Positions 16,281-24,060 of a stretch of 64,000 nucleotides of DNA are shown piece after piece. This stretch comes from an uncultured Nitrospira sp. GTDB taxonomy: Bacteria > Nitrospirota > Nitrospiria > Nitrospirales > Nitrospiraceae. The notes beneath the pieces are model-generated. The model was not told where the DNA came from. It made no database searches and was given only the letters and a program-made list of their open reading frames with translations. Each line of letters opens with the position of its first letter. Position 1 is the first letter of the stretch. The stretch spans positions 1-64,000 of the forward strand of contig CABVRZ010000008.1 in the NCBI GenBank assembly GCA_902500775.1, written 5' to 3'. Both the position numbers and the translations under genes were made by a program.

Positions 16281-16583
16281 ATGAAACGACGTACTCACTT
16301 ACTCACTATCGCATTGATTCTTACCACCACTGCTTCGATAACAGATGTCTATGCCGGTCCAGAAATTACCGGCATTCCGAGAGAACCGGTGGACAAAGCC
16401 AAGATGGAAAAGGCGAGATTATCCGCACAACTCTGCGGCCCAGAATGGACGCTGTCGGACGACCGTGAACATACCTCCGCGAGTTTCTTGTGCGTCCCTG
16501 TCAAGCCAAGAGTACAATGCCCACCGAATACGCAGTTGCTTGAAACAGACTATTCAATTGGCTGTATCCCAAAGCCGAAGTAG
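16281..16583 (+). CDS. Small exported Cys-containing protein
   Basis: A 100-aa protein with a clear signal peptide (residues 1-25, ending VYAGP) and four Cys in the mature part (QLCGPEW, FLCVPV, QCPPN, IGCIP). A GAGAGGATGA sequence precedes the ATG. It lies 45 bp after the five-haem cytochrome gene on the same strand and is probably co-transcribed with it. I do not recognise the family; the four Cys suggest two disulfides in a periplasmic protein. Confidence 0.65.
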   Translation: MKRRTHLLTIALILTTTASITDVYAGPEITGIPREPVDKAKMEKARLSAQLCGPEWTLSDDREHTSASFLCVPVKPRVQCPPNTQLLETDYSIGCIPKPK

Positions 16584-16977
16584 GTAAGCACCAGTATTGA
16601 GCCACCAACCATTTATCGTGCTCCCTGAAATCGACTCACCTGAGGCTTCAAAAGGATTTCTGCCCGCCTAACCAACTTCAATCGCACCAGGTCAATTTGT
16701 AAAGAGCTTCTGTGGCTCAGTATCTGGAGAGGACAACGGCCGGTTTCCTCAGGAGAACCACTTTGACTGGGAAACAGATGGCATCGCCTGTTGGGAAGGC
16801 GGTGGCGGAGTGTTGAACAGGAAAACTCCCGCGCCTGGTTATGAAACCAGTGTCTACCAAAGTTTCTTTCTCCAGCCTCCGTTACCGAGGAATCAATCGC
16901 CGAGACCAGACGGTCAAAAGACCGTCTACGGGTCAGAGCAACTAGGCGAGCTAGTTTTGGACGAGCGCATGAGAACG
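16584..16977. other. Intergenic region between converging genes, nothing seen
   Basis: 394 bp between the exported Cys protein (plus) and the alcohol dehydrogenase (minus). An open frame of 130 codons on the minus strand lacks a ribosome-binding site, overlaps the dehydrogenase end and has no recognisable content. No clear terminator was found. Confidence 0.4.
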
Positions 16978-17994
16978 CTATTGCATGGTCAGGACCACAC
17001 GACAACGGGCCTTCCCACTCAACATTCGGTCGTAGGCTGCCGCAGCTTGGTCCAGCGGGAATGTCTCTACCATTGGACGGATGCCGGTCAGTGCACAGAA
17101 GTTGAGCGCATCCTCTGAATCACGGGCAGTGCCAGATGGCCATCCCTGAATCGTCCGACGTGCGCTGATCAGTTGAATTGGTGTCAGGGTCATGGGATCA
17201 GTCGACGCCCCAAGGACGATAAGCTTGCCTCCGACCCCCAACCCATCAATCATGTCGGACATGGCTTTGCCGCTCGGAGCTGTCGCCAAAATGACCGTTG
17301 CTCCACCAAGACTCGCCAGTTCTTTTGCTGGATTAGTCGCTTCTGCATCCAAGTAACGCTCGGCTCCGAGCTTTAGGGCGAGCGCGGCTTTGTCTTGGCC
17401 TCGTCCAATAGCCACTGTATGGAAGCCCATCCTATTGGCAAACTGCACACCAAGATGACCCAGACCGCCCAGCCCCTGAACGGCCACTAGATCACCGGCC
17501 TTGGCTCCACTGTGACGCAAGCTGTTGAATGTGGTGATCCCGGCACAGAGAATGGGGGCTGCTTCCGTTGGTGCTAATACGTCGGGGATGGCCGCGAGCG
17601 CTTCCGTCCGCGCAATGAGGTACTCCGCATACCCGCCATCCTCATGAAAGCCGGTCACGAGAAATTTCTGGCAACCAAAAAAGTCACCGCGATGGCAGTG
17701 GGCGCATCGGCCACAATGCCCACCGTGCCACCCCACCCCGACACGCTGCCCCTTCTCCCAGGCAACCACCCCCGCACCGACTGCATCGATCACCCCCGCC
17801 ACCTCATGGCCCGTGACGCGCGGATACTGGAGTCCCGGCCAATGGCCTTCCTTAACGAACATGTCACTATGGCATATCCCACAGGCCTGCGCCCTCACGC
17901 GAACAGTATTGGGCTTGGGTTCCGGCACCGGCCCCTGGACGATCTTGAACGGACCTCCTGGAGAGATGATCTGCACGGATGTCATCATTGTCAT
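16978..17994 (-). CDS. Zinc-dependent alcohol dehydrogenase (MDR family)
   Basis: A 338-aa medium-chain dehydrogenase. Seen: catalytic zinc ligands C38 (ACGICHSD) and H63 in TGHEVAG, structural zinc cysteines C94, C97, C100 and C108, and a Rossmann GLGGLGHLGVQFA motif for NAD(P). Such enzymes interconvert alcohols and aldehydes. The start at 17994 is chosen for the GGAGG 5 nt upstream; the frame is open to 18042. Length and spacing match the AdhP-like group. It stands alone; the broken L,D-transpeptidase gene lies upstream on the same strand. Confidence 0.9.
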   Translation of the reverse strand: MTMMTSVQIISPGGPFKIVQGPVPEPKPNTVRVRAQACGICHSDMFVKEGHWPGLQYPRVTGHEVAGVIDAVGAGVVAWEKGQRVGVGWHGGHCGRCAHCHRGDFFGCQKFLVTGFHEDGGYAEYLIARTEALAAIPDVLAPTEAAPILCAGITTFNSLRHSGAKAGDLVAVQGLGGLGHLGVQFANRMGFHTVAIGRGQDKAALALKLGAERYLDAEATNPAKELASLGGATVILATAPSGKAMSDMIDGLGVGGKLIVLGASTDPMTLTPIQLISARRTIQGWPSGTARDSEDALNFCALTGIRPMVETFPLDQAAAAYDRMLSGKARCRVVLTMQ

Positions 17995-18066
17995 CAACGC
18001 CTCCTTCTCTGGTAAAATATCGAGGAAGCTTACAGGTGACACAGGAACACTCTTGCTGCCTGTGGC

Positions 18067-18423
18067 TTAGTGCTGCCCCGGTGCCTTGCCAAGAATGTGA
18101 ACACTTGGTCCATTTGACAGGGTGATCACTCGATCATCCTCCACTTCGCCTCCTAATATCCATTCAAACAATCGTTTCGCGTCGTTAAGCTCCGGATCTC
18201 TTGGAACGCCGTACTGCTCTTTCTGCATCGGTTCGTCATAGAGGCCAATACAGCCATGAGAAGCAAGGTAGCCTGGCAAGTCGCGACCGTGAATCCAGTA
18301 CGACACCCCTTCACGATTGATATGAAACCTGAGCGCATAGTTCATTGGATAGGGACGGTTCGTTCCTTCAACAGTATAGCGACAGGATTGATGGGCGCGG
18401 TGAACGGCGGTGAGGCGAAATTC
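18067..18423 (-). pseudogene. L,D-transpeptidase, 3' half (split by the IS1595 element)
   Basis: Encodes the C-terminal part of a YkuD-type L,D-transpeptidase, a periplasmic enzyme that makes 3-3 cross-links in peptidoglycan. Seen: the catalytic signature IHGRDLPGYLASHGCIG with the nucleophile Cys at 18252-18250 (about residue 207 of the rebuilt protein). It begins at the 8-bp target duplication (18416-18423) and has no start of its own. The 5' half is at 21271-21725. Removing the element and one duplication copy gives an uninterrupted 804-bp frame (267 aa). Confidence 0.9.
18416..18423. repeat. Target-site duplication, left copy
   Basis: CGAAATTC, identical to 21271-21278 on the other side of the element. 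Eight-bp duplications are typical of the IS1595 family. Confidence 0.92.
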
Positions 18424-18436
18424 GGCATTAATATAC

Positions 18437-18465
18437 TTGACTCATCATTACCATCCTGCTAGTAT
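18437..18465 (+). promoter_or_regulatory. Transposase promoter within the left end of the element
   Basis: TTGACT (18437-18442) and TAGTAT (18460-18465) are spaced by 17 bp, a sigma-70-like arrangement, 25 bp before the transposase start; the -35 lies within the terminal inverted repeat. A GGAGG follows 5 nt before the ATG. Confidence 0.55.
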
Positions 18466-18489
18466 TCTGGCGTCACAACGGAGGACGCC

Positions 18490-19422
18490 ATGAGTCAGAA
18501 CCTTCCCGCCACTCTTCAAGAAGCCATCCGATACTTTGCCGACCAGCAACGCTGCCAAGATCTCCTCTCGGCGATGCGCTGGCCTCAAGGCCCCGTGTGT
18601 CCACGGTGCAATTCCCTTAACCATGGCTATCTGAAATCTCGCAAGGTGTACCAGTGTAAAGACTGCCGCAAGCAATACACTGCCAAGCTCGGAACCATCT
18701 TTGAAGATAGCCCCTTACCCTTGGATAAGTGGTTCTGTGCGCTTTGGATGATCACCAGCGCCAAGAATGGCGTTTCCTCGTATGAAGTCCATCGCGCCTT
18801 GAAGGTCACTCAAAAGACTGCGTGGTTTATGTTGCATCGACTACGGCTAGCCCTACAGAAGGGTTCGATTGATCGGAAGCTCATGGGGGATGTCGAGGTA
18901 GATGAGACTTATATTGGCGGGCAAGCTCGCAATATGCACAAAGATAAACAGCTCAAAATGAAACGTGAAGAAGGTTTCTTTAGAAAAGCCGTCGTGATTG
19001 GGATGCTAGAGCGAAAGGGCGAAGTCCGAACTGCTGTGATCAATCGCGCTTCGGCTCAGCTCATTGAACAAGTCGTAAAAGATAACGTAGTTCCTGGGAG
19101 CAACCTCTACAGCGACCAGGCAAACGCCTACGCCAAAGTCGGAAAAGAATATGCGCATCAGGTCATCAATCACGCTGAAACTTACGTGAAAGGCAACGTG
19201 CACACCAACTGCATCGAGAGCTATTGGAGCCTATTGAAGCGCGGGATTAAAGGCACTTATGTGAGTGTCGAGCCGTTCCACCTGTTCCGATATTTGGATG
19301 AACAAGCCTTCCGGTTTAACGCTCGAAAGGACAACGATCAAGGACGATTTATGACTGCGCTCTCTCAGATCAGTGGGAAGCGTGTCCAATATAAGCAACT
19401 ACTTGGGCAATCATGGAATTAG
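18490..19422 (+). CDS. IS1595-family (ISXO2-like) transposase
   Basis: A 310-aa DDE-type transposase. Seen: an N-terminal zinc ribbon (C37, C40, C56, C59), a helix-turn-helix-like segment (SSYEVHRALKVTQKTAWFML) and the catalytic domain with D138 (VEVDETYIGG), D209 (LYSDQANAY) and the N240/E243 region of HTNCIESYWSLLK followed by GIKGTY. All motifs and a full length are present, so it should be active. It starts 66 bp inside the element. Confidence 0.96.
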   Translation: MSQNLPATLQEAIRYFADQQRCQDLLSAMRWPQGPVCPRCNSLNHGYLKSRKVYQCKDCRKQYTAKLGTIFEDSPLPLDKWFCALWMITSAKNGVSSYEVHRALKVTQKTAWFMLHRLRLALQKGSIDRKLMGDVEVDETYIGGQARNMHKDKQLKMKREEGFFRKAVVIGMLERKGEVRTAVINRASAQLIEQVVKDNVVPGSNLYSDQANAYAKVGKEYAHQVINHAETYVKGNVHTNCIESYWSLLKRGIKGTYVSVEPFHLFRYLDEQAFRFNARKDNDQGRFMTALSQISGKRVQYKQLLGQSWN

Positions 19423-19537
19423 CAAGTTTGGCGGATATAAAAGACAAGGGAAGGGGAAGCGCATAAAAGTAGTAAAGAATTGAGCAGGTAGAGAACCCTG
19501 AATATACTCTGATACAATGTGACCTTCTCACACTGTA

Positions 19538-19561
19538 ACGATCATTCTCCTTGATGATCGT
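19538..19561 (+). terminator. Hairpin after the transposase gene
   Basis: ACGATCAT (19538-19545) pairs with ATGATCGT (19554-19561) around an 8-nt loop, between the transposase stop and the passenger operon. It may end the transposase transcript, although no T-run follows. Confidence 0.45.
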
Positions 19562-19570
19562 CACAGCCTA

Positions 19571-19585
19571 ATACTATCTTAGTAT
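19571..19585. promoter_or_regulatory. Palindrome before the passenger operon
   Basis: ATACT (19571-19575) and AGTAT (19581-19585) form an inverted repeat 13 bp before the start of the first passenger gene, beside its GGGGAGG ribosome-binding site. An operator for autoregulation is possible; no regulator is recognised. Confidence 0.3.
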
Positions 19586-19598
19586 AGGGGAGGCTGTG

Positions 19599-20351
19599 AT
19601 GTCTAAGAAACCAAAGCCAGCAGAATATAAATTTAAAATCGACGCTTTTTCTCCACAAACCATCCCAATGGTTAGATTAGGAGAATATCTGTCTTCCTTG
19701 GCGAAGTTCCTAGGCGAGACAGGTATGGTTCATTTTGTTGATATGCGCCAAGGGAGTACCGTTTTATTGCACAAGATTCAGACGGAAGCTGTTCCTAAAG
19801 TCCAGGCAAGAATTGAGCGTGTTAGAAAGGGCATCGCTTCTATGGAGGAGATGAGACCATACGAAACCCTCAATGAAATGCTGCGAGAAGATAACGGTAT
19901 TGGTTTTTTACATGCTGGACGAGGAAAGATTCTGAAGTTTCCAGGGAGAGAATCTGAAGATAAATTGGACTACGGAGAATTCTATCAAGAAGGTTCCATT
20001 GACGGGATCCCAATATGGGTGGGTGGAACTCAAGAAGTTATCAATATTACGGTACAAGAAGGTAAGCGAACTTTTCGCTGCACCGCGAGTAAAGATATAG
20101 GCAGGAAAATAGCGGATCATTTGTGGTCTACCCCTTTAAGGTTTAGTGGCCGAGGGCGATGGAAGAGGAGCCATCATGGGGATTGGGAGCTTATGGTCCT
20201 TAAAGTTAATAGCTTCACACCTCTAAAAACGACCTCTCTCCAAGAAGTTGTGGGCGAATTGCGATCTATCCAAGGAAGTGAGTGGGCCACCATTAATGAC
20301 CCATGGGTAGAGTTGAGAAAGCTAAGGCAAGGGAATGGTGGCACTACCTAA
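19599..20351 (+). CDS. Unknown passenger protein paired with a PIN-domain protein
   Basis: A 250-aa soluble protein. The start at 19599 follows GGGGAGG. The N-terminal part (FKIDAFSPQTIPMVRLGEYLSSLAKFLGE, then VHFVDMRQGSTVLLHKI) has alternating strand and helix character with no catalytic motif I can name; the C-terminal part has beta segments (NITVQEGKRTFRCTAS, WELMVLKVNSF). No signal peptide or membrane helix. It ends with TAA immediately followed by the ATG of the PIN-domain gene, so the two are certainly co-transcribed and probably act together, for example as nuclease partner, antitoxin or specificity subunit. I do not recognise the family and assign no function. Confidence 0.72.
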   Translation: MSKKPKPAEYKFKIDAFSPQTIPMVRLGEYLSSLAKFLGETGMVHFVDMRQGSTVLLHKIQTEAVPKVQARIERVRKGIASMEEMRPYETLNEMLREDNGIGFLHAGRGKILKFPGRESEDKLDYGEFYQEGSIDGIPIWVGGTQEVINITVQEGKRTFRCTASKDIGRKIADHLWSTPLRFSGRGRWKRSHHGDWELMVLKVNSFTPLKTTSLQEVVGELRSIQGSEWATINDPWVELRKLRQGNGGTT

Positions 20352-20918
20352 ATGGTACTGTTTGACGCAACAATACTCCTGCTACTATTGCATCCAGATA
20401 CTAGCCCGCCAATTGACCCTGCAACAAAACTGCCGGTAACTAAAGCAAGAGAGCGCATTGATTTCCTAATTCATACACTCGGGGAAAGCGGATCAAAAAT
20501 TATTATCCCCACTCCTGTCTTGAGCGAAGTGCTTGTTTGGGCGGGGCGGGCTGGTAGTTCGTATATTCCAGTCATTGAGAGATCTGCTGTATTCCGTATA
20601 GAGCCTTTCGATACTCGTGCTGCTGTCGAGGTTGCATTATTAACAGCAAGCGCATTGAAAAGCGGGAATAAAAAAGGTTTATCTAAAGAACAGACATGGG
20701 CCAAGATAAAGTATGACCGTCAGATTATTGCCATTGCTAAGGTTGCGCATGTTTCTACGATTTACTCAGATGATGAATCTCTTAGTAAGCTCGCTCGATC
20801 CCATTCTATCTCCGTAATAAGGCTAGCTAGCTTACCCCTCCCTCAAGAAGATCAACAGATGGGCATTAACTGGGAATCAAAGGCAGGTGAAGATGAAGCA
20901 AGCCACAAAACCGATTGA
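20352..20918 (+). CDS. PIN-domain protein (putative metal-dependent ribonuclease)
   Basis: A 188-aa protein of the PIN fold. The acidic quartet expected of PIN nucleases is visible: D5 (LFDATILL), E59 (TPVLSEVLVW), D122 (IKYDRQIIAIA) and D140 (IYSDDESL), with the usual strand-helix order. PIN proteins cleave RNA and are common toxins of toxin-antitoxin pairs (VapC), but this one is longer than VapC and its partner is much larger than a VapB antitoxin. The start abuts the upstream stop codon with no gap; the 3' end overlaps a small ORF by 26 bp. Passenger gene of the IS1595 element. Activity is inferred from the motifs. Confidence 0.8.
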   Translation: MVLFDATILLLLLHPDTSPPIDPATKLPVTKARERIDFLIHTLGESGSKIIIPTPVLSEVLVWAGRAGSSYIPVIERSAVFRIEPFDTRAAVEVALLTASALKSGNKKGLSKEQTWAKIKYDRQIIAIAKVAHVSTIYSDDESLSKLARSHSISVIRLASLPLPQEDQQMGINWESKAGEDEASHKTD

Positions 20919-21036
20919 GATAATAGCCAAATCAAATCAAACGCCCTTCGACCGCTTCAAGGACGCCCTGTCTATCGTCGCATCGGTCCCGAGGTCCTCA
21001 CTTCCGAAATCCACGAAGAAGCCGAGAAAGAAGTAA
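20893..21036 (+). CDS. Small basic passenger ORF (47 aa)
   Basis: Reads MKQATKPIEIIAK and ends with a strongly basic tail (PKSTKKPRKK). It overlaps the PIN gene by 26 bp in another frame, with GGTGAAG before the ATG, and is followed after 1 bp by a second small ORF. Tight packing suggests translational coupling. Too short to assign; the basic tail could bind nucleic acid. Confidence 0.45.
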   Translation: MKQATKPIEIIAKSNQTPFDRFKDALSIVASVPRSSLPKSTKKPRKK

Positions 21037-21037
21037 C

Positions 21038-21196
21038 GTGAGGCTGATTACCTACCTGAGAAGCGAAGATGGGGAACCAACCACCCCAGAGCCCTGCGAA
21101 GATGACGGGTTGATCCATTGCAAGACGGTCTTTTCCAAAGACGGCAAGTCCAGTATTCATTTCTCTCTTCGCGTCCCCGAAAAACCGACCAAATAA
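21038..21196 (+). CDS. Small acidic passenger ORF (52 aa)
   Basis: Starts with GTG one base after the stop of the previous ORF, reads MRLITYLRSEDGEP, has two Cys (EPCEDD, IHCKTV) and ends in a beta-like segment (SSIHFSLRVPEKP). It ends 74 bp before the element's right end. No family recognised. Position and packing support expression as the last gene of the passenger operon. Confidence 0.42.
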   Translation: MRLITYLRSEDGEPTTPEPCEDDGLIHCKTVFSKDGKSSIHFSLRVPEKPTK

Positions 21197-21270
21197 GGAC
21201 CGCTAGAACCGAGAAAACTCTACGAGTTATCCACGATTTCGTATCGTGATGAGTGTGGTATATTAATGCC

Positions 21271-21278
21271 CGAAATTC
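21271..21278. repeat. Target-site duplication, right copy
   Basis: CGAAATTC, matching 18416-18423, directly after the right inverted repeat of the IS1595 element. Confidence 0.92.
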
Positions 21279-21725
21279 CCCTGTCGGCGTTTCATCCTGG
21301 CCATTCCCTGAAACAATCGGCACAGCAAATCGCAGAACGCCGTACTCGTAGGCACCCAGAAATTGCTCGGATAGATTGATAAGGATGAACCGTCTGTCTT
21401 GTTCCACTGCGAGATACAGCAACGGTAGCGGCGCGAAGTACTCCACGTCTTCGATTTGTTTCGGAATCTTGATCGACACCCCGGCATGGACATGGCGCCG
21501 GTCGATTCGATTGAACCGCGCGACACTGCTCCACCGCTCACCGAAAAGCGTTTCCAACGTTTCACCGGCACGAAGAGTCCAGCACTTCCATTCGATCGTC
21601 GCATCGCTTGGATATCGGATGTCGCATGGACTGTGATGTTTCTTGGGAAGTTCGGCATATGAAACGACGGGAAGGAGCACCAGCGCCGTGAGCAGGGAAC
21701 GGAGGATATGATATGGACGACGCAT
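21271..21725 (-). pseudogene. L,D-transpeptidase, 5' half (split by the IS1595 element)
   Basis: Carries a signal peptide (MRRPYHILRSLLTALVLLP, cleavage near SYAEL), a LysM-like region (LRAGETLETLFGERWSSVARFNRID) and the start of the YkuD domain up to DETPTGEFR, where the frame meets the insertion. Beyond this point the frame continues into the element for about 75 codons of unrelated sequence. The start at 21725 is chosen because it opens the signal peptide; the frame extends to 21791. The gene follows the CBS-domain gene on the same strand and was probably co-transcribed with it. Disruption should abolish 3-3 cross-linking by this enzyme. Confidence 0.88.
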
Positions 21726-21799
21726 CAGGAAGACCCGTCGCGCTTTTCCTGCTCGACTCACTTTTCCTACGAGATACGCTTCATGTTTCACATCTCTGA

Positions 21800-22261
21800 T
21801 TACGCCCAGTATGGTGACGGCTTCATATAGCCGAACAGCAGATCCCGTCTGGCCAAGATTCCCACGAGCTTGTTGTTCCGGACCACCGGGACACGGGTCA
21901 GATAGCAGTCTTGGAACAGGTCAGCCACCTGAGCAAGCGTTTGGTCCTCCGTCACGGCGACGGGATGAGAGGACATGGCTTCTGTCGCAAGGATCTTCCG
22001 AATGTCACGTCCCTCGATCATCGCTTGCAGGAGGTCGTATTCTGTGACGATCCCCACTTCGGTGTGCGACGTGCATCGTATGAGCGCATGCTCGCTGACG
22101 ATGCCGGTTAGCTTGCGCCCATTCTCCACGACCGGCACAGCCCCAAACCCCTTGATCATGAGCGAGGCAATCACATCCCCCTTCGCCCTTAGGCGGACGT
22201 ACTGCACTTCTTTCTCCATAACCCGGCTCACAGTCATGGAGTCGAAGTCTTTGACTTTCAC
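21800..22261 (-). CDS. Tandem CBS-domain protein
   Basis: A 153-aa protein of two CBS motifs, which bind adenosine nucleotides and regulate partner proteins. First motif around residues 12-80 (MEKEVQYV, KGFGAVPVVENGRKLTGIVSE), second around 92-148 (EAMSSHPVAVTEDQTLAQVADLF, then RVPVVRNNKLVGILARRDLL). Between GIVSE and the expected EYDLLQAM lie about 17 extra residues beginning HALIRCTS, giving a doubled GIV(S/T)E; a partial in-frame duplication is likely. It precedes the L,D-transpeptidase gene on the same strand. Confidence 0.85.
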   Translation of the reverse strand: MKVKDFDSMTVSRVMEKEVQYVRLRAKGDVIASLMIKGFGAVPVVENGRKLTGIVSEHALIRCTSHTEVGIVTEYDLLQAMIEGRDIRKILATEAMSSHPVAVTEDQTLAQVADLFQDCYLTRVPVVRNNKLVGILARRDLLFGYMKPSPYWA

Positions 22262-22547
22262 TGGGCCTTTCTTCTTCTTTTTCAGTCTCCCTCTTATGTG
22301 GAAGCACCCTGTGATCCCACCTTCTCAGAGATGCATTCTTACTGGCGCCATTTACCCCAGTCTCGTCATGGTCGCTGCGGCAAAACGCCTCAACACACCT
22401 TTCGGTCTTAGAAATGTTTCTCTCCATCTCTCTGGTAATTAGCCAATTGTTCTTCCGACTTTTCCCATGCTACAGGCATATCAGATGCAGAACTGATACC
22501 CGAGGCGGTTTCTCCAGAATCGCAGACTGCACGGAAGGGGACCAGTT

Positions 22548-23453
22548 ATGCGGATCTTATGCGCAGTCGATGGATCGGAACATTCGCAGTGGGGGGTCCA
22601 GGCGCTTGAGGCACTTGCCAGTCGAGAACCTGAGCATGTGATGCTCCTGCACATCGTCGACCAGCCGGCACTCCAGGCCGCCACGAATAAGAATCCCGTC
22701 GCAACAAAACGTGCCCTTGCTGCGATGGAGAAGGCTGGTACCATCATGTTGCGCGATGCCGCACGAACGGCACGACTTGCCCTCGGTCAAGCAGCAACCC
22801 GGCCACGAACGAAATTCCAGAGCATTCTCGCGCATGGTCCGATCGCCCATACCATTTCGCGAATGGCCCGGCGGCTGAAGGCTGACCTTATTCTCATGGG
22901 ATCGCGCGGCCTGAGCGACATTCAAGGATTCTTGCTCGGGAGTGTCTCTCGCCAGGTGGCCGCGACAGCTCCCTGTCCCCTATTGGTTGTGAAACAACCC
23001 ATGACCACATTGCTCCGCGTGGCCATCGCCGTGGACGACTCCAAGCCATCACGTGCTGCAGCCCGGTTTCTTCGATCCCACATACTGCCGGAATCCGCCA
23101 CCGTCACGATCCTGACCTCTGTGGAGAGTCCCGTGACGGACTTCGCGGCACGCTATCTCTCCGAATCGCAACTGGCCGAATTGAAAGGACCCGTGATGGA
23201 ACGGGCCACCAGGTTGGTCGATGCCCTACGGGGTGAGTTCATCAAAGGTGGCTTTTCGGTTGTCACTCAGGTCCACATGGACCATGTGATCGAGACTATC
23301 GTGAAACATATCGAGACTAGCCATGACCAGCTGCTGGTGATCGGCTCTCGTGATTTGACGAAGAGCGAGCGGCTCTATCTCGGCAGCGTGTCCGAAAGTC
23401 TGCTGAGACACGCCCCCTGCTCTGTGCTCGTGGTGCGAGGAGCCCGTGTCTGA
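22548..23453 (+). CDS. Tandem universal stress protein (two UspA domains)
   Basis: A 301-aa cytoplasmic stress protein with two UspA domains. Domain 1 (about 1-145) starts MRILCAVDGSEHS and ends with the ATP-binding motif GSRGLSDIQGFLLGSVS (Gx2Gx9GS). Domain 2 (about 150-298) starts LLRVAIAVDDSKPS and ends with GSRDLTKSERLYLGSVS, in which the second Gly is replaced by Asp, so nucleotide binding may be weaker there. Tandem Usp proteins commonly bind ATP and aid survival in growth arrest. GGGGAC lies upstream of the ATG. The divergent CBS gene shares the 286-bp upstream region. Confidence 0.93.
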   Translation: MRILCAVDGSEHSQWGVQALEALASREPEHVMLLHIVDQPALQAATNKNPVATKRALAAMEKAGTIMLRDAARTARLALGQAATRPRTKFQSILAHGPIAHTISRMARRLKADLILMGSRGLSDIQGFLLGSVSRQVAATAPCPLLVVKQPMTTLLRVAIAVDDSKPSRAAARFLRSHILPESATVTILTSVESPVTDFAARYLSESQLAELKGPVMERATRLVDALRGEFIKGGFSVVTQVHMDHVIETIVKHIETSHDQLLVIGSRDLTKSERLYLGSVSESLLRHAPCSVLVVRGARV

Positions 23454-23641
23454 CTTCAGCAGGCCGCCGAAGAGTTCACCCAGTTTTGTTCCCACATCGC
23501 TCAGACCTTCAACGTACCCCACGTACTCCCCGGAGAGAAGGTACTTGAGCAACTGAGGAAAGGGCGGGTAACGGAAACAACGACTCGGCTCTTCGCTTGC
23601 TGCAGCCGCGCTTAGCGACACGTTTGAGCAGCCTGCGAGAT

Positions 23642-24060
23642 TCACCGCAATTGTCCAGCTGGCACATACCGCTTGACCATCTTCCAGATCGCTCATTCTC
23701 CTACCGTCGCCATATCGTACCAGTCGGCTCAACACTCTCCGCCCCACAGCACTCGTTTAACGGCGGTTTCCGGCGAAAGATTTCCCGGGCCATGAAGCTC
23801 TTGAATATCTGCCCAATCCCTCCTGGCGCCATTTTCGGATGAGCACGGCAAAGTAGATGACTACGCTCCCTGTCTGTTCCGATCATTTCCCTCTCGATCG
23901 GAAGCCGATCCATAATCGCTGCCGCCGTGTCCCGGATAACCGCGGTGACCTCCTCATCCAGCAGCGCCTTGGCACAGTTCACCGGAAACGCAATATGGCG
24001 GGAGATGTGCCACGCTCCGTGCGCCAGAGGGTACCAGAGACGAGGATCCCCGTAGCAAGC
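23642..24060 (-). pseudogene. IS200/IS605-type TnpA transposase remnant
   Basis: The minus strand retains segments like those of Y1 (HUH) transposases of the IS200 group: AFPVNCAKALLDEEVTAVIR, IGTDRERSHLLCRAHPKM in the place of the HxH-containing region, IGQIFKSFMAREIFRRKP, and after a frame change VLWGGEC, DWYDMATVGE and WKMVKRYV. At least one frameshift (near 23745) and two stop codons break the frame, and the HUH histidines are degraded, so it is inactive. It lies between the Usp gene and the MscS gene. The rest of 23454-24378 shows nothing else I can identify. Ends are approximate. Confidence 0.72.

Larger units (their letters stand above)
18424..21270. mobile_element. Complete IS1595-family element with passenger genes (2847 bp)
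   Basis: Bounded by terminal inverted repeats GGCATTAATATAC (13 bp identical at both ends, with ACTCATCA also shared further in) and by the 8-bp duplication CGAAATTC. It encodes an ISXO2-like transposase and then, on the same strand, a 250-aa unknown protein, a PIN-domain protein and two tiny ORFs. The passenger part is visibly AT-richer than the surrounding chromosome, a sign of separate origin. IS1595 is known to include members with passenger genes. The intact duplication, intact transposase and restorable target gene point to a recent insertion. Confidence 0.93.

Noticed and set aside
16613-17005. Minus-strand 130-codon ORF after the alcohol dehydrogenase.
   Set aside because: No ribosome-binding site, overlaps the dehydrogenase 3' end and has arbitrary composition.
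19538-19561. Possible tRNA-like cloverleaf from the dyads near 19510-19561.
   Set aside because: Only one stem is solid; no conserved tRNA loops.
20352-20918. Ordinary VapC toxin call for the PIN gene.
   Set aside because: It is longer than VapC, and the upstream partner is not a VapB-like antitoxin.
23226-23747. Long minus-strand frame over the Usp 3' end and beyond.
   Set aside because: It is antisense to the Usp coding region; only the part above 23640 reflects real (transposase) ancestry, in another frame.
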